Positions 50,501-62,974 of a stretch of 64,000 bases of DNA are shown in pieces. Every line of letters starts with the position of its first letter. Position 1 is the first letter of the stretch. The DNA comes from Mastigias papua (lineage: Eukaryota > Cnidaria > Scyphozoa > Rhizostomeae > Mastigiidae), in NCBI GenBank assembly GCA_964019165.1, contig OZ025282.1, forward strand, positions 6,412,131 to 6,476,130, given 5' to 3'. Below the pieces are notes generated by a model. It was not told the origin of the DNA and did not search any database. It saw only the letters and a program-made list of their open reading frames with translations. The translations under genes and the position numbers were made by a program.

Positions 50501-53500
50501 CTAAATATCACTATATACTATATTTTGCTTCTGAGATCTCGTTAATTTCTACAATGATATTCATTATGTTTTCAGTCCAAATGCTACTTTTGAAAATGCC
50601 TACCTATATTTATATAAGAAGATTACCATAATGAATTTAGTCTAAAATACACATAAACTTTAGGAATAACAAAATTTGGCTGAAATTACTCAGATTCTAA
50701 AATATGTTCAAAAATATATGTAAAAAGTACACAAAAGGAAGTAAAAAAATGTAAATATAGACTATAACTTACATTTGGTCCCTCCAACTTTTCTCTAACA
50801 TTGTATTCGGGTGGAGCAAAATCAAGGCCAACAAATACTTTGTCTTGCACAAAATTTTGCTAGAGATTATAGGAATTGTCTATATTATCTTGTAACACAG
50901 TGAAGAGCTAAGTAGCAACTATGGCTGATTCAGATAATTTTGAAGAAAATGTCAATTCATTAAAGTTCATTTACAAAGCTCCCCAAATTCAGATACTCAT
51001 TCTTACAGCAAATATCAGTTAATTACTCATATCTATCCCTTCTATAGATATCATATCTATACTCTGCTAAAACATTACATATAGCTTACATTCTGATTTC
51101 CATTCTGACTCCCAGGTTGCTCTGGTTTGCCAAAATTTCTAATAGCATCTTTGACCATGTGAATGGCCACTACAAATTAATATGAAAAAGAGAGTTCAAT
51201 AAAGCACACATGAGAGATACAAAAAATGTGCAAACAGAAATGATTCCACTTACATACTAGGCATTTTAGGCTACTACTTTCTGCACAAATCTAAGGCAAA
51301 ACATCACTACTTGATATTTCAAAGGACTATGGTGAAAGCAAGCTCATACAACTAACGTGCTTCAAAAAGATATATATCTGCCCATGCATGGTAACAAACA
51401 AAAGCTACACTTTACATTTTTGTAGACAAGCTTACATGCTCTAATTTACTTTACCTTGAACTTTTGCTTGAATTTGAGCTTGTATGTTAAGATAAAGTGG
51501 TCTTTCCCTGATGAATAGACAACAATACATGAGATACTAAAGAACTAAATGACTCCCTAATCATTGTGGCAAAAATAACTGGTTATTTACTAACTGTCCT
51601 TAAGAATTCTGTGTTGCTATGAATACAATATATTTCCACTGAAACTACACACCCTTGTCCTGCAAGAAGCTCCTTTCCTTCTGGTGGTACATATCTACCT
51701 TTGGTTACTATCGCTGCACCACTTTGAAGTGAAATCTGTGAAAAAATACAAGTGAATAAAATAATGATATTTTACATTAGCTTGCTGAAACAAGATGTCA
51801 TTCAGAGAGTGCAGATGCCTAGTACTTGTGTCTATTTAGTGCTTTTTTACATACCAGGACTCCACAATACCTGAATGATTGAGAATGCAGGCAGTGGAAT
51901 ACTATTCATTTTATAAGCACACCTGCTCTTCAGATTAATTGAAAGCAATTTTGATTCAATCCTCCTCCAGAAAATATCCTATAGATTTTTCAGATCAAGA
52001 ATGCTGTTCTAAATACAGCTACGCATCCCATGGTTACACAGAACTTTGGGAAAATCAAGCATAAGTTTACAAACACTGCAAAAACACTGTAAAAAACTGC
52101 AAAAAAGTACTCATTAGTTGGGAATGACTAGCACCCAATAGCTTGCACTTGCATACTCATTGGGTATGAGTGATTGATGCCTTTGGCTGTAAGTTGCTCT
52201 GCCCTTATGTTGGGAGTGACCTCACCCTGTTAATGGGGAGTGGCTGCACAGACTCAGTGCAGCTCTTGGATTGACCTGGTCCATTGGTCAGGAATGATCT
52301 CATCCACTAGATATAATGAATGATAATGCATATGACAACAATCCTCAGACAATCTCAGAACTAAGGAGAGCCATTGCAGGTAGGACAAGAAGAATATCAT
52401 TGGAAAGTGTGTTCTAGCTACTGACATTTTCATGAATTGTGTGTAACTTAAGCCTGAACGTTTGTGCAAAGTTTCAGCCTAAAATGAAGTTTCTGTACAA
52501 AAGACTGGTTGTTTGGTATTGTATAGATAATTTTATTAATATTTTTATTGGTGCCAATTTTACTGTACATAGGATAGTTGATTAAAATTGGATAACTTGA
52601 GGCACAAATAGCTTACTTTATCTTGTACAGCTTTCTTGGTAAGGTTCATTCTAGAAATTAAGAAAACATGAGCCATAACATCAAACAACACAATGAAATG
52701 CTAAATATGAATCACATGGTAATTTTAAAAAAACCATAATTCTTGCAAATAATAAATCATCATAAGAAGACAAAAACCTTGCTGGGAGATCATTTATCTC
52801 TAATTCTGCCATGTAGCCTCCATTTTCCAGTTTGACAATTTGGGGATCAGGCAGGCCAGCAATTGCAGCCTGGTTGCTTGATGTGCCTTTGCTACTAATA
52901 GCAATAGGAGGCCTAACAGCTGCTGGTGCCTAAAAAGAAATTACTTATGATTAGTAAGAATTATCTCTTGAAAACTTGGTGCTTAAAATACACTCAATCT
53001 AAATTTCATATATATATATGTTTTGAAGTGAGCAATATATTTCAGACTTTTGCTTATTTCTACTTACAATAATTGGTGGTGGAGCACTAGATGCCAATTT
53101 TCCTTCAGCTGCTAGCTTTGCAGCAAGTTGAGCAGCCCTTTCCCTTGCCTTTTGCGTAGCATCAGAGGCGGATGAACTAACTGAATCATTTCTCTCAGCA
53201 TTTTCAGCAGGAACATCCCACTTCCTTGACTTCTTTCTGTAGTGATAAAGAAAATAGGATTGCAAGTGGAAGATATACAAGGAATATGAGGCAACAGACT
53301 TATGATTTAGTGTGGATTACATCGAGAAGCTGCAACAGATAAACCATACCAGTCTGAAATATCCTGAGCCCAGTACAGACCAAAAAGTGGACAACAGCTC
53401 AAAAAATAGTGCAATCAACTTTCTGACCAATGAATGGTTACATTTCTAAATTGCTTTCTACAAGAAAATGCATCTCTGGTATAACACAATTTCCCTCATT

Positions 53501-53951
53501 CATGACTGGTTTTCCTTTCATTCATTAACACAACATTAGGCTATCCATAATCTGCATAATTGATTCCTCCTTCAAAAAACATCATCTTCACGGCTGATAA
53601 TTTCCAGTGATTTTCCAACAAAGCAAACACGAACAGTCCGAAATCTCCAACTGAAATTGCCCGCGCTCATGGTAGGTTCTAGTCAGCCGTCGGACTGCAT
53701 TCTTTACAGCAGCACACGCGCCTAACGTTGTAAATAATCCTTCAGCAGTAAAGTAACATATTATTCCTCACATCCTGTGACAAATACTTATAACTGACAC
53801 AGACGGTAGCAGCACCAAAGTCCCATTGAACTTTTCTCCTTCGTATTTTTGGCTCAAGAAATTAGGACGGACTAGCATGCCAATCTGAACAAAGCCTAGC
53901 TTTCACCCCCATTTTTCCTATACATTTTTCTTACCTTGGTTGTTCTGTCAT
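44555..53951 (-). CDS. KHDC4: KHDC4 / BLOM7 (KH-domain splicing factor), complete
   Basis: Nuclear RNA-binding protein that works with the Prp19 complex in pre-mRNA splicing in vertebrates. Nineteen exons: 53935-53951, 53068-53236, 52778-52929, 52617-52650, 51653-51735, 51455-51507, 51090-51169, 50773-50859, 50172-50213, 49667-49810, 49263-49326, 48680-48786, 48069-48123, 47559-47746, 47232-47257, 46454-46532, 45757-45801, 45020-45173, 44555-44679. All phases join; 567 residues against about 614 in human. Motifs in order: SRKWDVPAE, an A/K/E-rich helix, [19 protein letters not shown], then the main KH region [56 protein letters not shown] Pro/Gln/Ser-rich tail follows with RKRRRFTE and an acidic end [13 protein letters not shown], both shared with the vertebrate protein. 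The first coding exon holds only 17 nt. Confidence 0.95.
52125..52310. repeat. Degenerate GGG(A/T)NTGA-type repeat cluster
   Basis: Related units TTGGGAATGACT, TTGGGTATGAGT, TTGGGAGTGACC, TGGGGAGTGGCT and TCAGGAATGATC recur about every 25-60 bp in the KHDC4 intron between exons 4 and 5. CACCCAAT and CTCACCC complements suggest hairpins. No ORF or known family was assigned. Confidence 0.45.
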
Positions 53952-54906
53952 ATTCTGCAGTATTACTACCTCATGGTAACGCTTCTAAGTCACTTATTGT
54001 TTTCAATCTTGCCCTACAACGAAGTTAGGACTATCTTCACCCTATAACACAATACAAAAGCGAATTATATGCGTGGTGGCGATCATATTTAACGTGCCTC
54101 GTATTAGTATTAATTCAATTCACTTGAGACCTGGGAACACTTTGAAACATAAACATTAGCAACATTGGTTAGCTTAGAAAGTAGTAAGTTTATATTCCTT
54201 ACTTTATTATTGTTCACAGTTAAGTAGATTGTCGTCAATATATCACTGTCGTCTTGTATTATGTTGTATTGTAGTGTTCTGTAAATTTTCAACTGAATTT
54301 ATATGTATGTATATAAGAGTTGTTTAATGAAACATTATCACCATGCTCAAGAGTACCGCTGTTTTTAGAGCAGCATTGACTTTTTATGCTGTACAGAGAC
54401 CAGGATAGTAGAAACAAATTTTTGTTTTGCTGATTGTCCTGTGTTACTATGGAGACTGAAATGTGTACATTTGTATCCAGGGTGTGTAGTACGTGCAAAC
54501 ACTTTTTGTGTTTATTGACTCTATTGAAGTTGTGATGGATGTACACGACGTTGTTTTGTGCTATTTGCAACAATCTGCAAGCTGATTCAGTTATGATACC
54601 TAATGCTCTTTGTTGAAAAAGATACTAACTACATGGAAAGCCCTTATGGTATTCCTCTGAAGCCGTAAAGGTGTGAAGATTCTGAGGAATTGCACTAACT
54701 CCAACCTATTTTGGCAATGCCACTGGACCAGTAGCATTTGGCTAGGTTATAAATTTGAAAAATATTCCACATAGCATTGTCATTCCAATCTATCTGACAG
54801 TTTTCTGTCATTTCTTTTATATCAGATGATTATGCTATTATGCTGATAGGGCTAATGATGAAAACTTTTCTAAATTAAATTATATTGTCATTTAGTATAT
54901 ATTCAC
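53952..54906. promoter_or_regulatory. Head-to-head intergenic region between KHDC4 and CCDC112
   Basis: The two start codons face away from each other across 955 bp, so this stretch must carry both promoters and 5' UTRs and may act as a shared promoter. The composition near 53640-53720 is less AT-rich than its surroundings. No TATA box was identified. Small ORFs inside have no domains. Confidence 0.5.
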
Positions 54907-57900
54907 ATGTCTTCTTTACGGCTCTTTAGACATAAGCTGCTTTTGCCATCCCATGAAAGGAAAGTAATGGAGGAAAATGATGATGATGAATTACAGTTGT
55001 CCCTCTCTGAATCTTTCCATTCTCTGCACATGTCAGAAGTAGCAACAAACTATGACAAGGATAAGCAAGCACACATACTACACAATGTGGAGGAATGGAA
55101 GAGCCGTAAAGAAGCAAAAGAAAAAGGAGAAGCTGTGGAAAAATTACAGCAATTCAAAGTAAAGTTAGTGTCAACTTTTATTCATTTAAAATTATTACAA
55201 GGAATCTTTAAACTTAGATTTTGTCAGTTCTTTAGAGCAAAACTGTTGATATTAATGTAGCAAAGGGTAAGCAAGAAGTGAACCTCATTTTCTTGTCTTT
55301 AAATAGGGTTATGGCTCTAGAGAAAGAGAAAGTTTCTCAATTATATGGAAAGAAGAGTGAATTTCGGAAGGAATTTTGTCATCTGGAGGAACAGGAAGTA
55401 AAGCTTACAGCTGAAAGGAAAAAAGAAAGTAAGTTACCCATGTTTTGAAAAATATTTTGTCAAGAATTTTTGTTTTTTCAAATCCTTCAATAGAACCTCT
55501 TTTGATGATGTCCAATAATTCTGGCTTTGATTTTCTTTTTCCTTTGAGGTTGTCCCAAATACAATAATTTTTACTTTTTCTATTCTAATATAAATATTCA
55601 CTGCATTTATGTAATGAAAAGGAGCATCATCCTGCAGGTTTATTTTGATTTTTTACTTGAGTGTTTCTCTGCTCATTAAAGCAATTTGATTTCAGGAGAT
55701 TCAGTTCAACATAAGATACAGAGAATATCACTGAATGTAAAGAAGTTTAGAACTGAAATTGAGGAGCCAAAATCAACTCATGATTGTAGGTTTTTCATCT
55801 TTCTCTAGCAATTAAAATGAGAGTGAATTTATTCACATCAGCTCAAGATGGGATCTATAGAAATGGCAGTGATCATAGGCTCTCATCATTATGTCTGTGC
55901 TTAAGATGTGATTTGATATATTCTTAGCAATGAAAAGAAATTGGTGCTTGTTCTTTATAGCACATGTTATTTATGCGTGGGTTGTAGAGAATTGAGCAGG
56001 CTTCAAATAGATTAATATTCTGTGTTGTTTACATAGGTGGGACTTTTTTAATTATTCTACCAATATATTGTTCTTCTTTTGATTGTCAATAATGACTCTC
56101 TTTCAGTTCTAGAAAAATTGAAAGTTTTAATGGAAGATATTGAAAGTAGCATTCTGAAATACAAGCAGCAGCAGGGAGCATTGTATGTAAAAGTGCTTGC
56201 ATTCTGTTGATAAATAGCATGTAGACAATTGCTTTGATCAGTAGCTTGTTACACTGCAGTTAAGCAAGGTTATTGATTTGTGCCAATTAAATATCTACTT
56301 GTGTATAGCAACCAGTTGTTTACTATTACACTTTACTTGCATAGAATGATGATGCCATTCACTAATGTCATTTTATTATTGCAAACCTAGGTATGATGAT
56401 ATGATGAAAGAAGAAAAACAACTGAATATTGACCTTGAATCTTTTGAACAGAAGATGCAATCATGGAGCACTTCATCTACCATGTTGTCATCTCGCTCAA
56501 AAACCAAGCACCAGGATGAAAAAATGGATATGTCTGTTCCACCAGAAGTAACAGCCTTCCAGGTACCTCATACTTTTAACAGGTCCAGGTAGTAGACTGA
56601 ACTGGTAATTCCATTTACGACATGCTGAAAGAATTAGCCAAATTTTAGCAGAGCTTTTACTATTTGATTCCTTGCTTACTTCATAGCCTTTTATGCTATT
56701 TAACTTTGCTTGTGATCATCACAATTCCTAACATTGATCCTCATATTCTAGAGGTATCTTACTCAAACTGGTGGGCATCAAGGAGGTTGGGATGAATATG
56801 ACCATCAAACATTCTTAAAGCTTAAGAAACAACACAAGGTATTGTCTGCTATGCACACTGTTATACTTTTAAAAGAAGTTTGTACACACTTATGCACTCA
56901 TGAGTACTAAATAAGTGAGGGGTTAGAGTAAATGGAGGGGGGGGGTTGGAAAGTAGAAAGCACAGATACTTGGATGATCAGCTGATATTAGATAGGCATC
57001 ATCATTATGCCTGCTGACAGCTGATATGGGGCCCTTGGCAGGTGGGGCTCCTGATGATATCATCACTAAAGTAATCAGTCACCAAAGAATCATTTCATAG
57101 CTTTTGGGGGCCCTCTCAGGCTCAGGGCCTAGGGCAGCCAGCCCCGCCTGTAGTTGTGAGATTAGTTTTCAAGGAACATTGCTGGAGAAATTTTGCCTGT
57201 AGATGAATGTGTAAGTGTTACGTGGAGAAGTTGGTATGTACTGACTCCATACTTTGGTATATGTTAGATGTTTATCACATTTTGTCTAAAATAGGCATTT
57301 GGTAAGTTTATTGAGAATGCGGAATCAGAAATACCAACCAGAACAAGAGATGATATCATACAGCATGATGATTGGTATAGAGAATATCTTACTCTCAGAG
57401 AGAATAAAAGAATGGCCATTGCCAAATGGAAGAATATGAAGGAGGTAAGTACCCTTTTTGATTTACTGACATATGAACAAATAGGCCTTCAAATCAGTTA
57501 GTACTCTGTAGCAACTGCTAAGATGAAATTTGCTGTCCTTCTTAGAAAGCCTTGGAATTTGTGCCTCTTGAAATGCAGATGAATGGTAGTTTAAAAACAT
57601 ATACTAAAGCATAGAAGAAGAGGTCTATCCGTAGTATTTGGTTAGCGAAGTTTTGCATTTGCCTTGTCCTGCATTCACTGCATTGTCTTTTCTTTTTAAC
57701 TGGGTTTTGTTACAATGATCATTTTTGTGGCTTTTGTTCGTTTTCCTAAAATTTGACAGTAGCTATGTAGTGAAGCTTTGATACTTTCTTTCAGTCGGAA
57801 AAACAAGACAGATTGCTTAAAATTGAAAATGATGCAGAAAGTGAAAGACTTCGTGAGCTGAAACGGAAAGAGATGCTTGAAAATGAAAAAGCAGAGAGAT

Positions 57901-60353
57901 TTGCACAGTTAGAGAAATGGAAGGTTAAAGTTTTGTGAGAATTTTGTCTGTCATATCTTAGATATTCATGGTCTTTTAGACATTTAGATGCTGGTTGATA
58001 TAAACTTTCATGTTACATTCTCATACACTCTCATAAGCTATAACTTTCTTTTTGACGAAGTAATAATTTGATTAATGATTCTAAGAGGTAGTAAATAGAA
58101 AACAGCAAGTACATTGGAATCAAATAGCTAGTTCAGCATAGATTCATGACCAATTTGGTGACTGTTCTGGGGCTTTTGGACCATGAAATTATAGAGAGCC
58201 TCCAAAAATGTTATTCAACCTGCATTGAATTTTCTCATATTATCTTCCTTTTAGCTCGACAAGGAATTGCAGAAGCAGAAGCAAGCTGAAGCGGCAGAGA
58301 AGCAAAAAACTGAAGAGAAACTTCGCAAGGAGGAGGATGAGCAAAAGAGGAGGGTAAGTTTATCTTTCAGAATCACTAATGATCACCGAATGGAGGCTGG
58401 TGTGAAAAATAGGGATTATCCATTGGAATGGAGAATGGTTATTCATCCACAGATGTACCACTATACTGTCATGTCATTACGCATACTTGATTTCAAGAGT
58501 TTTTGTTATTAGGAGCGACTTTATCAAGTTTTGAAATAGCCCAGTACCACTTGCTATATCTAGCGTTCTTATAAAGCCTACTGCAATTGTGGAAGTTAAG
58601 CTAGATTTATTTGTGAAATAGAAAGAAAGTCAAGATGAAGCTGTATTTTTGACAAGCAATTTGACTTATGGGGAGATAACGTTAGATTTTTCTTGAGAAC
58701 AGAAAGAAGCAAAAGCCAGAGTTTTGGAATATCAAACGAAGAAAAAGGAAGAGGAAGCCATTTTGGAACTTTCACGCAAAGTAAGAGAAGAACAAGAAAA
58801 GCGGTCCAAGAAGGTTAGCGAAGAGGAACAGATCAGGATTAAGGAAAGGGTTAGTGGGTTTTAGTATATCTACTGAGGAGCGGCTCTATTACTTCAGTAA
58901 ATAATGTGGTTGAAGATGGCATTTTCTGTTTGTCAAGTAATAGCCAGAATACTGTCCTATAGCTTTGTTAATGTCATTGAGCAATGCCACTTAAGTATAT
59001 TGTCTTTATTGGCAAATGTAATGCCGGCAGTTTTGTAACGGAAAAGTGACAGCGTATATTGTCTTAGCTTACAAAGTAACTGGGAAATTGGTGAGACGCA
59101 AGAAGAACAAATGAATTGTATGATAGGAATCACTCCTTATTGTATTCAACATAAGGACATCATCTATACACCGCCATTGTATAGGTCATGTCTTTGGTTC
59201 ATGTTTGTCTTAAAGATGTTTTCTATCATCATTATTTAGAGAGTAGTCTTGGCATGAATCAGATATTAGAATTTGTTTATCTTGTTATTCAGCACTCTTT
59301 CTAATTATGCCATGTGTTTAGTTAGTAGTTAGAAAACAATAAGTAAGTTATAAACCCTGTTTTTCAAGGATGAGAAGATGCTTGAAAATAAGCGAAGGAG
59401 AATTGAACAGAAAGAAAAAGAAAAGAAGGAGAGAGAAAAGCGACTTGACAAACTGCGGAGTCAGGTAGGCAACATTCAGATTCAGATTAATTCAGATTAA
59501 TTCAGATTAATTCAGATTAATTCAGATTAATTTTCTTTATGTTACCTGCTTTCTATGGTGTTCTAGTCTTTACCCCAAGCTATGATGCCTTAGCAAAATT
59601 GCATGAATCTACACTATTAAATGATTTTATCAGGTGGAAGTGCGTGTTGAACATGATCCTTCACGGCTTTATCGACTAACTGAAGGGTGGAAAGAACGAA
59701 ACAGAAGTACGAAAAATGAAAAATCCCAACCGCAACTGCATTTTCAAAGACGGTAAATATGAAGCGTTTTTGGTGCAACTCCGAATCGAATCCTTTATTT
59801 CACGATGTTCTTAAATTGTGAATAGTAGACTTTGTAGAAGTTATACAAGAATGCACTGAGATAGCAAACTCCATAGAAATTTAACTTATCGAGAGCTGGC
59901 TGTATACTAGGCTGGCTTAAAAGGATATATTTACTTGGGTGATTTTATACGTATTTATGACATTTTGACCATTAAGCTGCTGAAATTCCTTATTATCTTC
60001 ATGGCAGACTTGTATAGAACAGCGTAGTCAATCAGGTACTCGTTAGTTTCTCTCGACATTCATTCTGTTGCCAGTACTGAAGAGAACTTTCAGAGAACTA
60101 TGACATTAATGGGTAGAAGTTGAAAGTTTATGCTGTTAGAAACATCTTGAAAACGCCTTAGAAATCAGGTGATTTTTGAAGTTGATATGTGACTAATTGA
60201 GGGTCGAGATTGTTATGAAAAATAGAAGATTGTTAATACTTGACGTTTTGATTCTTGAAAAAGTTTTGAGTTATTTACGGATCAAAATGGAAATGATGCT
60301 CTTTTTCTTTCTTTTTCAGAGCCGTGCCGAACTGGCGACAGGGCATGTCGTGA
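54907..60353 (+). CDS. CCDC112: CCDC112 (coiled-coil domain-containing protein 112), complete
   Basis: Coiled-coil protein of centriolar satellites linked to cilium formation in vertebrates. Thirteen exons: 54907-55163, 55307-55428, 55696-55785, 56107-56182, 56391-56562, 56752-56838, 57295-57444, 57795-57923, 58255-58353, 58703-58849, 59369-59464, 59634-59752, 60320-60353. All phases join; 525 residues, near the human length. Diagnostic motifs: TQTGGHQGGWDEYDHQTFLK (residues ~242-261), TRDDIIQHDDWYREYLTL, a long E/K/R/Q-rich coil from ~300 to ~475, then DPSRLYRLTEGWKERN and the C-terminus RAVPNWRQGMS, nearly the same as in vertebrates. The start ATG 54907 is the first in the open frame after stops; an upstream coding exon is not excluded. 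Exon 1 uses the donor GTTAGT at 55164, chosen because it keeps the frame and homology. Confidence 0.95.
59481..59530. repeat. (TTCAGATTAA)5 tandem repeat
   Basis: Five perfect 10-bp copies in the CCDC112 intron just downstream of exon 11 (donor at 59465). Confidence 0.95.
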
Positions 60354-62507
60354 TACTAGCTACGTTATTTCCAAAAGCACAGGGTTATTTTGTATGAATT
60401 CAGATTTAACTCCCAATGAAGTAACACATTTAGTGACCATGAAATAGTATATTTATATCATAGCTAAACCATGCATTGCTCGGAATCAGAGTAGCATCGT
60501 ATTGACCAATAATTGATGTCAAAATCTGTAATGATTTGAACAATATGTCCATTTTAATTCAATCTTTATACCGCGTTATCATACTTCGATAAAGGCATGG
60601 GTTTATTCACAGTACTTAATTTACACGATTTTTTGTTATGAGAAAGGGGTTTATAAAGAAACCTACTACAAGACACGCTAAATTTAAGAAACTTTTAGGA
60701 CTACAAGGAAAGTGTTAAGAAACTTTTAGAAATTTGTGTTCCACCATTCACAGTTTCGGAAACCTTGTTTTTCCTCCAAAGATTTAATGAGTTTCCACTA
60801 CGGTATGTTTTATGTGCTAAGGCTTTTGGGCACTATAAAAGACAATGTTTTCCGTTTTGCTTTTGTTATGACTGCAGTTTTTTTCATTGCACTAAGAAAC
60901 TTTTAAGAAACTTTTAGAACTAAAATGTGGCCAAAAATTAAGAAACTTTTACTACAAGGCGTTAAGCCAGATTTCTCATAAAAGAAAAACGTGTGCTTCT
61001 CCTTATTGTACAAATTGACAGACATACGGACATACTTCTCATGGTTTCACACTTGAACTAGTATAAATGAAATTCGATATACACGTTTTCTAGAAGGAGA
61101 GCTTTTTGGCCTACTACCGAAACTTTCTTAACTTTTTCATGATTTCTGTACTAAAACTTTCTTAGAGCATTCTTAGCACTGACGTTTGAATTTGTGGAAC
61201 TCTAGAGTGCCGAATGGACATACAAGCACTGCACAGACAACACTAGAGTGCATTGATTAGTTATTACAAAGGATCTACACACTTTTTTATGAGAATACTT
61301 AGTGTTTCACTGAGCCTGAACATTCTTAAATGTTTTTGATTTTGTGCCTAAGAATATTCTTAAATTATTCTTAAATTTTATCGATTTTGAGGATTAATTC
61401 TCGTATAGACTATCGAATAGTTGCTGAGTAGCATCATAGTGTAACGAGTTCCAGACAGGATAAGTTAGGTTCACTTTTGTTTTGAATTCTAAAAAGAACT
61501 CGAATGAGCAAAAATCTAAACCTTGATGAGGTTTGAGCTTTGCATTATTCTTAAATTATTGTTAAATTTCAGAAAATCTGAGCCTTGATATTCTTATAGA
61601 CTATATTCTTAGAACAGGGGTATACAACTTAATTTAAATGGATGATGGGCTTGCGTGACTATTGGGATTTTTTGAATAGTAGAGCACTACTTGTTATAAA
61701 CTAGTTTCTTGTAAAAAAACATGTAAGTAATAGAACTAACCTAAACTGATTTATCTTCCAAAGAATAGTTCTATGAGTTCTTTCGGTGTCATTTAGGCAA
61801 ATCACAGCGTTATTACTGAAGTCTTTGTCATAAGTCACAACTAAAGAATGTAGATTGTTGTGCCTGTGGTAGGATTACGGGGGCACAGTTTTGAACTGAT
61901 TATTGTAATGCACAGTCAAGGATTTTACTTCAAGCCAAAGTGGTAAGGGTACTTACCATCCGTTACTACAGCATGTTTGCTATTGGTCTTCAGCAAGCTG
62001 GGCATAATCATATTACCTTTGTAATGATCTTGTACATCAGCGCAATCATATAGGGATGAGCATGGAGGGTTACTTTATGCGATTTTCCAAAGTACTGTTG
62101 TATTAAGTAATTGGCTTTATGGTGCTTTCCAGGGTTTATTGTGTATTGGCAGTGCAGTGGAAATATTCCTTACTGTTCCTTGTTTGTATACACATCCCAT
62201 AATCCCATTTGTATTGTCAACAATACTCGATTGCATTTTTTCTATTAGACTTTGAGTATGAATTCACGAAGGCAACAAAGAGGAATTTTCATGATTTTAC
62301 TTTTGTTCGTTAAACGGATGGAAATCAAGTAGAGATTTTATCTTGTTAATGTTCCACGCGAGAAAGTTTGTTGGTCAATATTGATCGAGTGAGTCTGCTT
62401 AGAAGCAGTGGCGTCATTCGCAACCAGCTGCTTGTTTACTATAATGATGGAAGGGCCTAAATCTGAATATTTCAGTTGATAGCTCGAGCGTTCCAGCTAG
62501 AGCCACG
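60354..62507. other. Intergenic: CCDC112 3' side and PDZ-gene promoter side, with short-motif clusters
   Basis: No exon was recognised. From 60685 to 60951 the 13-mer TAAGAAACTTTTA occurs five times (60685, 60716, 60893, 60904, 60939). From about 61130 to 61570 a second family, CTTTCTTA/TTCTTAAAT, recurs. This may be the body of an unrecognised transposon with subterminal repeats; no matching terminal repeats were found. Confidence 0.45.
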
Positions 62508-62974
62508 ATGCCCGTGAGTGAAAAAGCCCAAAAAGTAAGCGAAGATGATCTTGAAAGATCTTTGAAGCTTCTTAAAGATCACAAGATTCGCGTCTCAAGT
62601 AATGGGAAAGCTGATCTGGAGAGGTCTATCTTTGCATTGTCAACTTACTTAAAGACCATACGCCCTGTAACTACCGAAGCTGAAAGTAAAGACGATACTT
62701 TTAACGAAGATTTCTTACTTAAAAAATCTAATACAGGTCTACAGAAGGTCGACTTTTATAATTGTGAGGTTGAGGATTTTGGTGTTGTGATCTCCCAGTC
62801 AAAGAAAGCTCGGGTTAAAACGACGAGATTTGGTAAAGAGAACCGTGGTGGCATTTATATTTCAAAGGTAATCGTGGACAGTAGAGCATATTATGATGGA
62901 AGACTTGAAGAAGGTGATGAAATTCTTGAAATAAATGGACATAGCACGGAAAAGATAACACTAGAACGAGCATG
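62508..62974 (+). CDS. PDZ-domain protein, first coding exon, partial at right edge
   Basis: The first exon encodes about 155 residues and ends at GTAAGA (62975) in phase 2; the rest of the gene is outside or not recognisable in 62975-64000. Start ATG 62508 opens MPVSEKAQKVSEDDLERSLK. Residues ~10-55 look helical (LERSLKLLKDHKI, LERSIFALSTYLKTI). A PDZ domain starts near residue 87: FGVVISQSKK (carboxylate-loop position), RGGIYISKVIVDSRAYYDGR, LEEGDEILEINGHS and ITLERAW, where the exon stops inside the domain. PDZ domains bind C-terminal peptides of membrane and junction proteins. The insert KKARVKTTRFGKENR between the second and third strands is longer than usual. The family could not be named; a scaffold protein is most likely. 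Confidence 0.8.

Noticed and set aside
57000..57140. G/C-rich block with GGGGCCC and CAGGGCC motifs in a CCDC112 intron as a transposon end
   Set aside because: Looks repeat-derived but I found neither a partner terminus nor a target duplication.
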